Below, piece by piece: positions 17,031-25,794 of a DNA stretch of 32,111 bases; position 1 is the first letter of the stretch, and each line of letters starts with the position of its first letter. The stretch comes from Candidatus Rokuibacteriota bacterium (lineage in GTDB: Bacteria; Methylomirabilota; Methylomirabilia; Rokubacteriales; CSP1-6). The stretch lies in assembly GCA_016866775.1 (NCBI GenBank), contig VGLJ01000056.1:1-32111 (forward strand), given 5' to 3'. The position numbers and the translations under genes are program-made. The notes under the pieces were generated by a model. That model saw only the letters and a program-made list of their open reading frames with translations. It searched no databases and had not been told where the DNA came from.

Positions 17031-17852
17031 TCACTCCGTCAGCGCGCCGGCGAGCAGCCCGCGCACCAGCCATCGCTGCAAGCCCACCACGATCAGCACC
17101 GGCGGGATCGACGCCAGGATCGACGCCGCCGCGATGTCGCCCCACGGCACCTCGAAGACCCCGGGGAACAGCGCGAGCGCGACGGGGACGGTGCGGCTCG
17201 CCTCCGTCGCGGTGAACGTGAACGCGAACAGGAACTCGTTCCAGGCGAAGAGGAACGTCAGGAGCGCGACCGACGCCAGACCGGGGGCCGTCAGGGGCAG
17301 GTGCACCGACAGCAGCGTCCGCCAGCGGCCCGCGCCGTCGAGCGCGGCAGCCTCGGACAGCTCGCGTGGGATCTCGCGCATGAAGCGCGTCATCAGCCAG
17401 ATCACGAACGGGAGCGCGAACGACGCGTCCGCGAGCACGAGCGCCGCCCACGTGTCGCGCAGCCCGAGCGCGCGCATCACGAGGTACAGCGGGCTCACGG
17501 TGGCGATCTGCGGGAACGCCGTGCTCGCGACGACGCCGAGCATCAGGGGGCCCGCCGCCGGCACGCGCAGCGTCGCCAGCGCGAACGCCGCGGGGACGCC
17601 GAGCGCGCACGCGAGCGCCGTCGTCAGCACGCCGACGCCCAGGCTGTTGAGCAGCGCGCGCGGCATCGCGCTCTGCGTGAAAACGACCTCGTAGTGCGAC
17701 AGCGTCAGCGTGGTCGGCCAGAGCGGCGGCACGCGCAGCAGCTCGGCCTCGGGCTTGAACGACGTCAGCACCTGCCAGAGGAACGGCACCGCGTAGAGCG
17801 CGAGGAACACGAGCACCGCGACGTCGGCGACCAGCGCGCGACGGCTCGTCAC
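17031..17852 (-). CDS. Carbohydrate ABC transporter permease (MalG-like)
   Basis: A 273-residue inner-membrane permease with six hydrophobic segments. The conserved coupling-loop motif EAAALDGAGRWRTLLSVHLPL (about residues 175-195) is the EAA loop that contacts the ABC ATPase. The ending VGLQRWLVRGLLAGALTE is typical of MalG/UgpE-type permeases. The GTG start overlaps the stop of the MalF-like gene by four bases (GTGA), the normal gene order receptor-MalF-MalG. Sugar or glycerol-phosphate-type import is implied by family; the actual substrate is unknown. No ATPase gene follows, so it would use a shared MsmX/UgpC-like ATPase encoded elsewhere. Confidence 0.93.
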   Translation of the reverse strand: MTSRRALVADVAVLVFLALYAVPFLWQVLTSFKPEAELLRVPPLWPTTLTLSHYEVVFTQSAMPRALLNSLGVGVLTTALACALGVPAAFALATLRVPAAGPLMLGVVASTAFPQIATVSPLYLVMRALGLRDTWAALVLADASFALPFVIWLMTRFMREIPRELSEAAALDGAGRWRTLLSVHLPLTAPGLASVALLTFLFAWNEFLFAFTFTATEASRTVPVALALFPGVFEVPWGDIAAASILASIPPVLIVVGLQRWLVRGLLAGALTE

Positions 17853-18718
17853 GCCGCGGCCTCGCGGCGGCGCAGCACGCTCAGATACGCGGCGGCGACG
17901 GCCATCACCAGCACGAAGACGATCACGCCGATCGCCGACCCGAACCCGAGACGCAGGGTCTGGAAGAGACTGCGATAGGCATAGACGGTCAGCGTCTCGG
18001 TCAGTCCCGCGGGCCCGCCTCCGGTGAGCACGAACATCAGGTCGAACGCGCGGAGCGCGTCGAGCGTCCGGAACAGCAGCGTGACGAGCAACACCGGCGC
18101 GAGGAGCGGCAGCGTGACGAAGCGGAACGTCGCCGCGCGGCCCGCGCCGTCCACGGCCGCGGCCTCGTAGACCGCCGCGGGGATCGTGAGGAGCCGCGCG
18201 TAGCAGAACAGCGCGACGAACGGCATCGTCCGCCACACGTCGGCGAGGACGAGCGCCGGGAGCGCGAGCGCGGGATCGCCGAGCCAGTTCAGCGCGACGC
18301 CGAGCGCCACGTTCACGAGCCCGGCCGCGGGGTGGTAGAGCCATTCGAACAGCCGCGCGGTGACCACGCCGGGCAAGGCCCACGCGAGGAGCAGCAGCGC
18401 GAGCGCGGCGCGCCGGCCCACACGCTGCCCGCGCAACGCCAGCGCGAGTCCGAGACCGAGCAGCAGCTCCAGCGCGACCGAGGCGACTGTGAACACCGCG
18501 GTGACGCGGAACGCGCTCCAGAACCTCGGATCGGTCGCCAGGAACGCGTAGTGCGCGATCCCCGCGAAGTGATCGATGCCGAACACCGGCACCCGCTGCC
18601 GCAGCGAGAGCCAGAAGACCCAGAGCGCGGGTCCCGCCGTCAGCGCCGCGAGCGTGACGACCGCGGGCGCGACGAAGCCGATCGCCGCGCGCCGCTCCGC
18701 GCGCTCCCGCGCCGTCAC
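17849..18718 (-). CDS. Carbohydrate ABC transporter permease (MalF-like)
   Basis: A 289-residue integral membrane permease with six hydrophobic segments, starting at a GTG that overlaps the receptor gene stop (GTGA, 18715-18718). The EAA loop reads EAAAVDGAGRAATFRFVTLPLLAP. The LTGGGPAGLTETLTVYAYRSLF segment is highly characteristic of MalF/UgpA-type sugar permeases. The C-terminus ends in an Arg-rich cytoplasmic tail. It forms the heterodimeric channel with the next gene. Substrate unknown; sugar family by homology. Confidence 0.93.
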   Translation of the reverse strand: MTARERAERRAAIGFVAPAVVTLAALTAGPALWVFWLSLRQRVPVFGIDHFAGIAHYAFLATDPRFWSAFRVTAVFTVASVALELLLGLGLALALRGQRVGRRAALALLLLAWALPGVVTARLFEWLYHPAAGLVNVALGVALNWLGDPALALPALVLADVWRTMPFVALFCYARLLTIPAAVYEAAAVDGAGRAATFRFVTLPLLAPVLLVTLLFRTLDALRAFDLMFVLTGGGPAGLTETLTVYAYRSLFQTLRLGFGSAIGVIVFVLVMAVAAAYLSVLRRREAAA

Positions 18719-19986
18719 CGGAGGCCTTGAAGCGCGTAGGCGAGCTGGCGGCGCGCATCGGCGACCGCGCGCTCCGGCGTCTTCACACCGACCACGACCG
18801 CCGACAGCTCCGGCTGGAGGCTCGTCGAGAGCATCAGGTACGCGGGCGTCACCGGCCGCGGGCGCGCGGCGAGCGCGAGGTCGTGGAACCGCGGCATGTG
18901 CGGGCGCTTCGCCACGAGCGCGGGATCGTGATAGAGCGCCATGCGCGTCGGCAGGACGGAGCCGCCGGCCAGGACGCGCTGCGCCTCCTCGCTCGCGAGG
19001 AAGCGCGCGAGCGCGACCGCGGCGGCCGGATGGCGCGTGGTGCGGCTCACGCCGAGCAGCGAGCCGCCGGTCGAGCCCGGCGACGGGCCGGCGGCGCCGC
19101 GGCCCGGAAGCGCCGCGATGCCGACCTTGCCGCGCCCCGGGGCGCCCGGCGCGTCGAAGAGATCCATCGCGTAGAACCAGTTGCGCAGGAAGATCGCGCG
19201 CCCGTCGCCGAACGCGCGGCGCGTGAGCTCCTCGTCGGCCGCCGACACCCAGGGCGGGCTGATGCCGTCGGTGATCCATCCGCGCAAGCGCGCCAGCGCG
19301 TGCGCCGCGCGCGTGGTGTCGGGCAGGACCTCGCCGTCGGGGCCGAGCAGCGCGGTGCCGCTCGCCCACAGCGCTTCGAGCGCGTTGCACGTGAGCCCTT
19401 CGTACTGCTTGCCCTGCCAGACGAAGCCCTCGAGCTTCGGATCGCGCTCGGCCGCGCGAATGCGCTGCACCGCGCGCGCGAGCTCCGCGTCGCTGCGCGG
19501 CGGTCCCAGACCGTGGCGGGCGAGCAGATCCGCGCGGTAGTAGAGGACGCCGACGTTGAAGTTCCACGGCAGCGCCCACACGCGGCCGTTCCATCGCGCG
19601 GCTTCGGCGGCCGCCGGGAAGTGCGCGTCGAGCTCGCCCGGCGCCAGCGACGGCGTGAGATCGAGGAGCCATCCCGCGCGCGCGAACTCCGGCACCCAGA
19701 TGACGTCGAGCATCATGACGTCGAAGCCGGGGCCGCGAGCGGCCGCGCTCCCCTCGAGGTTGATGACGAAGAACTGGTGCTGCTCGTCGCTCGAGGAGCC
19801 GAGGGCCTCGGTCTTCACGCGCACCCCGGGATGGCGCCGCTCGAACGCCGCGACCAGCCGCGGCACCGGATCGTCCCCGAACATGCGCGCGTGCTTGAAG
19901 ACGACGGTGACGGGCGCGTCGGCGCGCGGCGGGCCCCCGCAGCCGGCGAGGAGGACGACCGCCGCCGCGAGCAGGATGGCGCGCAT
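18715..19986 (-). CDS. ABC transporter extracellular solute-binding lipoprotein (family 1)
   Basis: A 423-residue receptor with a lipoprotein signal peptide (MRAILLAAAVVLLAGC, lipobox LAGC), so it is anchored to the outer face of the inner membrane. The mature part shows family-1 features: FERRHPGVRVKTEALGSSSDEQHQFF, DVMMLDVIWVPEFARAGWLLDLTP, WALPWNFNVGVLYYRADLL and GGSLLGVSRTTRHPAAAVALARFLASEEAQ. It delivers a carbohydrate or related polyol to the two permeases downstream. The start at 19986 is chosen because it gives the exact signal peptide; longer starts toward 20073 would run into the divergent gene. Substrate unknown. Confidence 0.92.
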   Translation of the reverse strand: MRAILLAAAVVLLAGCGGPPRADAPVTVVFKHARMFGDDPVPRLVAAFERRHPGVRVKTEALGSSSDEQHQFFVINLEGSAAARGPGFDVMMLDVIWVPEFARAGWLLDLTPSLAPGELDAHFPAAAEAARWNGRVWALPWNFNVGVLYYRADLLARHGLGPPRSDAELARAVQRIRAAERDPKLEGFVWQGKQYEGLTCNALEALWASGTALLGPDGEVLPDTTRAAHALARLRGWITDGISPPWVSAADEELTRRAFGDGRAIFLRNWFYAMDLFDAPGAPGRGKVGIAALPGRGAAGPSPGSTGGSLLGVSRTTRHPAAAVALARFLASEEAQRVLAGGSVLPTRMALYHDPALVAKRPHMPRFHDLALAARPRPVTPAYLMLSTSLQPELSAVVVGVKTPERAVADARRQLAYALQGLR

Positions 19987-20072
19987 GGCCCACACCTTAC
20001 CGTGCCTTTCCCCGCGGGGCCCGCTCGGGTAAGCTCCCCACGACTGACCAAGGGGTTTCAAGGAGGCTCTCA
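19987..20072. promoter_or_regulatory. Divergent intergenic region with palindrome
   Basis: An 86-base gap between the sugar-receptor gene (minus) and the DctP-type receptor gene (plus). It contains a 10-base palindrome CCCCGCGGGG (20010-20019) and the plus-strand AAGGAGG at 20060-20066. Promoters for both directions must lie here or just inside the genes; no clear -35/-10 pair is visible. Confidence 0.4.
20060..20066 (+). promoter_or_regulatory. Shine-Dalgarno AAGGAGG before ATA codon
   Basis: Complete AAGGAGG six bases before ATA at 20073, where the signal peptide begins. It argues that translation starts there rather than at ATG 20130. Confidence 0.65.
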
Positions 20073-21194
20073 ATACCGAGACGGATCGCTCTGCGGATCG
20101 CCGTCCTCCTCCTCGCGGTCCTCGCCGGGATGTTCCTCGCCGAGCTGCGCCAGCCCGAGCGCGCCACCGCGCAAGCGCCGGTGAAGCTCAAGATGCAGGC
20201 GAGCTGGCCGCCCGCGAGCACGTTCATGGACAACTTCAGGATGTTCGCCGACCGCGTGAAGAAGATGTCGGGCGGCCGGCTCGAGATCGAGACACTGCCC
20301 GCGGGCGCGGTCGTGCCGGCGTTCGAGGTCGTCGATGCCACGCACCGCAACGTGATCGACGGCGCGCACACGTGGTCCGGCTATCTCATCGGCAAGCATC
20401 CGGCCGCGGTGCTCTTCACGGGCGGACCCGGCGGCCCCTTCGGCATGGACCTCTTCGATCATCTCGGCTGGTTCTACGAGGGCGGCGGGCAGGAGCTGTT
20501 CCAGGAGTGGTACGAGAAGATCATCGGGCGCGACGTCGTCGCGTTTCCGATCTGCCCGTTCACGCCGCAGATGCTCGGCTGGTTCAAGCAGCCCTTCAAG
20601 GGCTGGGCGGACCTGAAGGGCCGCCGCTTCCGCGCCGTCGGCATGAACGCGCAGCTCCTGAAGGAAGCCGGCGCCGCGGTCGTCTCGATGCCGGGCGGCG
20701 ACATCATCCCGGCCGCGGAGCGTGGCGCGATCGACGCCGCCGAGTGGTGCTGCCCGACGGAGGACATGAAGCTCGGCTTCCACAAGATCTGGAAGTACTA
20801 CTACGGCCCGAGCATGCACGAGATGACCGAGGCCGGCGACCTCGTGATCGGCAAGGCGGTGTGGCAGAAGCTGACCCCCGAGTTCCAGGAGATCATCAAG
20901 AGCGCGGCGACCGAGACGTACCTCCGCTGGTGGCTCCAGCACGTGAAGAACAACTCGGCGGGGCTGCAGGACCTCAAGACCGAGAAGGTGAACCTCTCGC
21001 GCACGCCGGACGACGTGCTCAAGAAGCAGCTCGAGACGTGGGACAAGATCCGCGAGGAGAACGCGGCGAAGGACCCGTTCTTCAAGAAGGTGATGGACTC
21101 GCAGAAGGCCTACGCGCCGCTCGTCGTCAACGGGCGGCAGACGATGTTCCCGTCCTACGACTACGCCGCGAACTACTACTGGAAGAAGCGGTGA
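20073..21194 (+). CDS. TRAP transporter DctP-type substrate-binding protein, ATA start
   Basis: A periplasmic DctP/TAXI-like receptor of the TRAP family (about 373 residues from 20073). Family landmarks: LKMQASWPPASTFMDNFRMFADRVKKMSGGRLEIETLPAGAVVP, IDGAHTWSGYLIGKHP, GGDIIPAAERGAIDAAEWCCPTEDMKLG, and KAVWQKLTPEFQEIIKSAA. These occur in mannitol/chloroaromatic-type TRAP receptors, which bind organic acids. The first ATG (20130) falls inside the signal peptide. In-frame sequence upstream encodes PRRIALRIAVLLLAVLAGM, a good signal peptide, and the codon at the correct distance from the Shine-Dalgarno is ATA (20073), not ATG. No DctQ/DctM membrane genes are adjacent, so it is an orphan receptor or uses distant partners. 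Start is the uncertain point. Confidence 0.85.
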   Translation: MPRRIALRIAVLLLAVLAGMFLAELRQPERATAQAPVKLKMQASWPPASTFMDNFRMFADRVKKMSGGRLEIETLPAGAVVPAFEVVDATHRNVIDGAHTWSGYLIGKHPAAVLFTGGPGGPFGMDLFDHLGWFYEGGGQELFQEWYEKIIGRDVVAFPICPFTPQMLGWFKQPFKGWADLKGRRFRAVGMNAQLLKEAGAAVVSMPGGDIIPAAERGAIDAAEWCCPTEDMKLGFHKIWKYYYGPSMHEMTEAGDLVIGKAVWQKLTPEFQEIIKSAATETYLRWWLQHVKNNSAGLQDLKTEKVNLSRTPDDVLKKQLETWDKIREENAAKDPFFKKVMDSQKAYAPLVVNGRQTMFPSYDYAANYYWKKR

Positions 21195-22189
21195 TGCGCT
21201 CCGAGCGGCTGATCACGTCGATCGACTTTCACACCGCCGGCATCGGCATGCGGCTGCTCACCGCCGGCGTGCCGCGCGTGCCGGGCGCGACGATCGCGGA
21301 GAAGCGTCGCTGGGTCGCGGGTCACCTGGATCATCTGCGCACGGGGCTCTGTCTCGAGCCCCGCGGGCACAAGAGCCTGCTCATCGCGGTGCTCGTGGAG
21401 CCCGTGACGCCCGGAGCGCACTTCGGCGCGCTGTTCATGTATGCCGGCGGCTACTACGTCTCCTGCGGCGAGGCGACGATCGGCGCGGCCACGATCGCGG
21501 TCGCGACGGGCATGGTTGCGTCGACCGGCGACGCCACGCGCGTGGTCATCGACACCGAGGCCGGACCGATCGAGACGATCGCCCACGGCGACGGCGACCG
21601 CGTGCGCGCGGTGACGATCAAGTGGACGCCGGCCTACGTCCTGCGGCCGGCCGAGAGCGTCAAGGTCGCCGACCTCGGCGACGTGCCGATCGACCTCGCG
21701 GTCGGCGCGGGCAACCTGTTCGCCATCGCGGACGCGGCGGACGCCGGCGTCACGCTGAGCCGCGACGCCGTCGACGCGATCGCGCGTCGCGGGATGGAGC
21801 TCCGCGCGGCGGTGAACGAGCAGGTGCGGGTCGAGATGCCCGGCGGGGTCGTACCGGTCGAGAACGTGCTGCTTCACGAGCCGCTCACGCGCGGCGTGTC
21901 GCGCAACGCGCTCGTGTGGGGACCGGGACAGGTCGACATGGCGCCGTGCGGGTCCGGCACGTGCGCGCGCTTGGCGCTGTTCCACCATCGCGGGCTCCTG
22001 CGCACGGGCGAGTCCTACACGAGCGAGGGGCTGTCGGACCTCGCGTTCACCGGCCGCGTCGCCGCGGAGACGACGGTCGACGGCCGGCCGGCGGTGCTCC
22101 CGGAGATCACGGGCACCGCCTACATCACCGGCACGAGCCAGTTCTTCTTCGATCCCGACGACCCGCTGCGCGAAGGGCTGCGGCCGTGA
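21194..22189 (+). CDS. Proline racemase family protein
   Basis: A 331-residue member of the proline racemase/hydroxyproline epimerase/trans-3-hydroxyproline dehydratase family. Landmarks: DFHTAGIGMRLLTAGVPRVPG, CLEPRGHKSLLIAVLVEP, and two catalytic cysteines, C91 in SCGEATIG and C252 in DMAPCGSGTCARLAL. In characterised members the first motif is MCGH and the second DRSPCGTGT; here H is replaced by E and R-S by M-A, so the substrate is probably not plain proline. Its ATG shares one base with the receptor stop (TGATG), and it is followed by a DadA-like oxidase, an arrangement known from (hydroxy)proline catabolism, where epimerised imino acid is oxidised. Racemase or dehydratase activity cannot be decided. 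Confidence 0.88.
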   Translation: MRSERLITSIDFHTAGIGMRLLTAGVPRVPGATIAEKRRWVAGHLDHLRTGLCLEPRGHKSLLIAVLVEPVTPGAHFGALFMYAGGYYVSCGEATIGAATIAVATGMVASTGDATRVVIDTEAGPIETIAHGDGDRVRAVTIKWTPAYVLRPAESVKVADLGDVPIDLAVGAGNLFAIADAADAGVTLSRDAVDAIARRGMELRAAVNEQVRVEMPGGVVPVENVLLHEPLTRGVSRNALVWGPGQVDMAPCGSGTCARLALFHHRGLLRTGESYTSEGLSDLAFTGRVAAETTVDGRPAVLPEITGTAYITGTSQFFFDPDDPLREGLRP

Positions 22190-23448
22190 AGGTCCTCATC
22201 CTCGGCGGAGGGATCGCGGGCGTCACCACCGCGTACTACCTCGGCAAGGACGGTCACGACGTCACGCTGCTCGAAGCGAATCCGGAGCTCGGCCTCGAAG
22301 CCACGAGCGGCAACGCGGGGATCATCGCGCCGGGGCACTCGTTCGCGTGGGGATCGCCGAAAGCGCCGGGCATGCTGTGGCGATCGTTGCTCGGGCACGA
22401 GACGGCGATCCGGATGCGTCTCAAGCCCGATCTCCAGCTCTATCTCTGGGGCCTGAAGTTCCTGCGCGAGTGCACGGCGGCGCGCGCGCGGCACAACACG
22501 CTCATCAAGCTTCGCCTCTGCCAGTACAGCCAGCGGTTGCTCGACGAGGTCGCCCGTGACGAACGGATCGCCTATCAGGAGATCCGCCGCGGCGCGCTCT
22601 ACCTCTACCGCGATCCCGTCCAGTTCCAGGCCGGCATCGCCAAGATGAAGCTCCTCGCCGATCACGGCCAGAAGCAGGAGATCCTGGATGCCGCGGGCGT
22701 GGCGCGGCTCGAGCCCGCGTTCGAGCCGGTCAAGGCGCGCATCGCCGGCGCGGTCCGCGACGTCGGCGATTCGAGCGGCGACTCGCGGATCTTCGGGGAG
22801 GCGCTCGCGCGCGTGTGCCGCGAGAAGTTCGGCGCCGCGTTCGAGACCGGCGTGCGCGTGCGGGCGCTCCGTGCCGAGCGTGATCGCGTCCGCGCCGTCG
22901 TGACCGATCACGGCGAGCGGTCCGCCGATCTCTACGTGCTCGCGCTCGGCGTGGACGCGCCGATCGTCGCGCGCACGCTCGGCATCCGGATCGCCGTGTA
23001 TCCGGCGAAAGGCTATTCCTCGACGTTCCCGATCAAGCCCGGCGGCCTCGCGCCCTCGGTGCCCGGCGTCGACGAGCAGTGGCTCGTCGGATGGTCGCGT
23101 CTCGGCGATCGCCTGCGCCTCACCTCGACCGCCGAGTTCGCGGGCTACGATCGCGGGTGGACGCCGCGCGACTTCAACAACATCCTGCGCTTCGGGCGCG
23201 AGGTCTTCCCGGACGCGGTGGACTGGGACCGCGGCGACTATCGTGCCTGCCTCAGACCGATGACGCCGGACGGGCGCCCGGTCATCGGCCGCGGCCGCTA
23301 CGAGAACCTCGTCTACAACGCCGGCCACGGCCACATGGGGTGGACGATGGCGTGCGGCACCGCGCGCCTCGTGAGCGACGTCGTCGCCGGACGACAGACC
23401 GAGATCCCGCTCGACGGTCTCACGCCGCGACGCGAGGTCGGAGGATGA
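22186..23448 (+). CDS. FAD-dependent D-amino acid dehydrogenase (DadA-like)
   Basis: A 420-residue flavoprotein of the DAO superfamily. The N-terminal Rossmann motif LILGGGIAGVTTAYYLGKDGHDVTLLEAN binds FAD; the DadA-type segment TSGNAGIIAPGHSFAWGSPKAP follows. The C-terminal part contains YPAKGYSSTFPI, LRPMTPDGRPVIGR and NAGHGHMGWTMACGTARLVSDVVAG, typical of D-amino acid and D-hydroxyproline dehydrogenases. It oxidises a D-amino or imino acid, passing electrons to the respiratory chain. The GTG start overlaps the racemase stop by four bases (GTGA). Together these two form the racemise/epimerise-then-oxidise pair for whatever the adjacent receptors import. Confidence 0.9.
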   Translation: MKVLILGGGIAGVTTAYYLGKDGHDVTLLEANPELGLEATSGNAGIIAPGHSFAWGSPKAPGMLWRSLLGHETAIRMRLKPDLQLYLWGLKFLRECTAARARHNTLIKLRLCQYSQRLLDEVARDERIAYQEIRRGALYLYRDPVQFQAGIAKMKLLADHGQKQEILDAAGVARLEPAFEPVKARIAGAVRDVGDSSGDSRIFGEALARVCREKFGAAFETGVRVRALRAERDRVRAVVTDHGERSADLYVLALGVDAPIVARTLGIRIAVYPAKGYSSTFPIKPGGLAPSVPGVDEQWLVGWSRLGDRLRLTSTAEFAGYDRGWTPRDFNNILRFGREVFPDAVDWDRGDYRACLRPMTPDGRPVIGRGRYENLVYNAGHGHMGWTMACGTARLVSDVVAGRQTEIPLDGLTPRREVGG

Positions 23449-24482
23449 GCCTTCCGCTGATCTACACCCACGTCATGGGGAGCCACGGCTTCCCCGGATG
23501 GTTCTGGACGGCGCTCGACAAGGTGAAGGCCGGCGAGTACGGCGCGACCGACGAGCGCGAGATGTTCGACGACGCCACGCAGCTCGCCATCCGCGACCAG
23601 GAGCGCGCCGGCATCGACGTCATCTGCGACGGCGAGATGCGGCGCTTCTTCTTCGTGCAGACGTTCTACGCGCGCATGGAGGGGCTCGAGCACCTCGAGC
23701 CGCTGCGCAAGACCGGGCTCTACGCGTACGACTCGGTGCCGCGCTATCGCGCGACGACGCGCGTCACCGTGCCGAAGGGCCTCGGCACCGTCGACGAGTT
23801 CAGATACCTCAAGACCCAGACGGACAAGCCGGTGAAAGCGACGGTGCCCGGCCCCATCACGCTGTCGATCCACATCCAGACACGCCCAGGCGATGGCGTC
23901 TACAACAACGACCGTCTCGCGCTCTGCTGGGACATGGTGCCCGCGGTGAACGCGGAGCTGAAGGCGCTCGCCGCCGCCGGCGCCGACTGGATCCAGGTGG
24001 ACGAGCCGTCGGCCGCGATCGTGCCGGGGCAGCTCGACGAGTACGTGAAGATGTTCAACGCGTGCGTCGAGGGTGTCTCGGCGAAGATCGGCTACCACGT
24101 CTGCTTCGGCAACCTGCTCTCGCGTCCGCGCGGCAAGCGCAGCTATCGCTGGCTCTTCCCCAAGCTGCTCGAGTGCAGGTGCCACCAGTTCGTCTTCGAG
24201 TACGCCAACCGCGAGATGGCGGAGATCGAGATGTGGAGGGAGGTCGGCGTCGACCGCGACGTCGCGTGCGGGGTGGTTGACGTGAAGTCCTTCTACATGG
24301 AGACTCCCGAGGACGTCGCGGAGCGTCTGCGCCGCTGCCTCGAGTTCATCCCCGCCGACAGGCTCTCGGCGATTCCGGACTGCGGGTTCTTCCCGGTGCC
24401 GCGCTGGGTCGCGGCCGAGAAGCTGAAGCGGCTGGTGGCGGGCGCAACGCGGGTACGCGCGGAGCTGACCGGAAAGAGATAA
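23445..24482 (+). CDS. MetE-like (cobalamin-independent methionine synthase C-terminal) methyltransferase, copy 1
   Basis: A 345-residue protein matching only the catalytic C-terminal barrel of cobalamin-independent methionine synthase (UROD/MetE-like superfamily). Predicted zinc ligands are H218 and C220 (YHVCFGN), E252 (FEYANREMAE) and C313 (PDCGFFPVPR); the 61-residue E-to-C spacing equals that in E. coli MetE (E665, C726). The N-terminal domain of MetE is absent. Such stand-alone proteins transfer methyl groups to thiols from varied donors and several have catabolic roles. The ATG overlaps the dehydrogenase stop (ATGA) and is preceded by GGAGG. A paralogue with the same C-terminal RAELTGKR lies at 29088, on the other side of the Liv importer. 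Confidence 0.88.
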   Translation: MSLPLIYTHVMGSHGFPGWFWTALDKVKAGEYGATDEREMFDDATQLAIRDQERAGIDVICDGEMRRFFFVQTFYARMEGLEHLEPLRKTGLYAYDSVPRYRATTRVTVPKGLGTVDEFRYLKTQTDKPVKATVPGPITLSIHIQTRPGDGVYNNDRLALCWDMVPAVNAELKALAAAGADWIQVDEPSAAIVPGQLDEYVKMFNACVEGVSAKIGYHVCFGNLLSRPRGKRSYRWLFPKLLECRCHQFVFEYANREMAEIEMWREVGVDRDVACGVVDVKSFYMETPEDVAERLRRCLEFIPADRLSAIPDCGFFPVPRWVAAEKLKRLVAGATRVRAELTGKR

Positions 24483-24492
24483 AGGAGGCCGC

Positions 24493-25749
24493 ATGGGCAC
24501 GAGCAGGCGGACGTTCCTGAGAGGTGCAACGGCGGCGAGCGCGATCGCGGGATTCCCGCGCGTCGCGCGCGCGCAGGCGAAGACCCCGGTCAAGGTCGGC
24601 GTGGTCGCGATCCGCGCGGGCATCGCGGCGCCGGTCGGCACGGCGGGCCTGCGCGGCACCGAGTGGTGGGCCGAGCGCGTGAACAAGGCCGGCGGCATCC
24701 TCGGCCGTCCCGTGCAGCTCGTGGTCGAGGAGGAATCGAACCCGAAGGACACCGTCGAGCGCTATCGCAAGCTCATCCTCCAGGAGAAGGTCGAAGTCGT
24801 GCTCGGCGGCATCTCGACCGGCGTCACGCTCGCGCTCGCGCCCGTCGCCGAAGACCTCGGCACGCCGTGGCTCTCGTGGGACGGCACCACGCAGAAGGGC
24901 GTCGAGGAGACGATGCCGAAGACGAAGTGGTCGTTCCGCTCCGTCGACAACGAGGTCGAGGCGATCGCCGGCGGCCTCCTCACCGCGAAGTACTTCAAGG
25001 GTGTCAGAACCATCGCCGGCATCAACAACGACTACTCGTACGGCCACGACTGCTGGCAGTCCTACCAGGCGGTGCTGAAGAAGCTCGGCATGGACGTGAG
25101 GCCGGTGGTCGAGCTGTTCCCGAAGCTCGGCGTGACGGACTTCACCTCGCACATCGCCACGATCCAGCAGGCGAAGCCCGACCTCCTGATGACGTCGTTC
25201 TGGTCGGGCGACGCGACGATCCTCATGAAGCAGGCGGCGGGCGTCGGGCTCTTCAAGTCGATGAAGGGCGTGTTCACCACCGCGGGCGGCGTGCACGACT
25301 CGCTGAAGAAGGAGTTCACGCCCGAGGGCCTGCTGCTCGGCTACAACACGATGTACTTCGACGACCCGAAGGGCTCGGCGCTGCTGAAGCAGTTCGTCCG
25401 CGAGTACAAGACGAAGTACAACGAGTACCCGCCGTACGAGTGCGATCACGCGTACTTCTGCGCCGAGTCGTGGAAGACGGCGGTGGAGAAGGCGGCCAAG
25501 GGCGGCCAGTGGCCGGGGAAGGCCGACGTCGTCAAGGCGCTGGAGGGGCTCGAAGTCGAGTCGCTCTCGGGCAAGCGCTCGTGGCGCGAGGACCACGTGA
25601 TGATGTGCAACTTCTATCAGGGCATCACGACGCACAAGAACAGCTACGACTTCGTGACGATCGATCCCATCGAGGTGATCTCCACGAAGCAGGCGATGAA
25701 GCCCGCGGGCACGAAGCTCCTGGAGTGGATCGCCGGCTGGAAGATGTGA
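24493..25749 (+). CDS. Branched-chain amino acid-type ABC substrate-binding protein (LivJ/LivK-like)
   Basis: A 418-residue periplasmic receptor of the Leu/Ile/Val-binding family. The N-terminus carries a Tat-like signal (SRRTFLRGATAASAIAGF, ending in ARAQA), suggesting export in folded form. Family features are PVKVGVVAIRAGIAAPVG, EWWAERVNKAGGILGRPVQLVVEEE, VLGGISTGVTLALAPVAED and NNDYSYGHDC. Ligands in this family range from branched amino acids to aromatic acids, amides and urea, so leucine import should not be assumed. A strong AAAGGAGG ends four bases after the upstream stop and precedes the ATG, implying high independent translation. A hairpin separates it from the permease genes. Confidence 0.92.
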   Translation: MGTSRRTFLRGATAASAIAGFPRVARAQAKTPVKVGVVAIRAGIAAPVGTAGLRGTEWWAERVNKAGGILGRPVQLVVEEESNPKDTVERYRKLILQEKVEVVLGGISTGVTLALAPVAEDLGTPWLSWDGTTQKGVEETMPKTKWSFRSVDNEVEAIAGGLLTAKYFKGVRTIAGINNDYSYGHDCWQSYQAVLKKLGMDVRPVVELFPKLGVTDFTSHIATIQQAKPDLLMTSFWSGDATILMKQAAGVGLFKSMKGVFTTAGGVHDSLKKEFTPEGLLLGYNTMYFDDPKGSALLKQFVREYKTKYNEYPPYECDHAYFCAESWKTAVEKAAKGGQWPGKADVVKALEGLEVESLSGKRSWREDHVMMCNFYQGITTHKNSYDFVTIDPIEVISTKQAMKPAGTKLLEWIAGWKM

Positions 25750-25760
25750 CGGCCCTCGTC

Positions 25761-25786
25761 CGGGGGGGCCCGAGACGGGCCCCCCG
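25761..25786 (+). terminator. Strong intercistronic hairpin after receptor gene
   Basis: Bases 25763-25772 pair perfectly with 25776-25785 (ten G-C pairs, loop AGA), extended by 25761/25786 across a bulge. It is followed by TGTTTGA rather than a true T-run. It could be a partial terminator/attenuator or a 3'-end stabiliser that raises receptor over permease expression. Confidence 0.65.
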
Positions 25787-25794
25787 TGTTTGAC

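Noticed and set aside
18727-20184. Plus-strand open frame across the sugar ABC receptor
   Set aside because: Antisense shadow of a lipoprotein receptor with a perfect signal peptide and family motifs.
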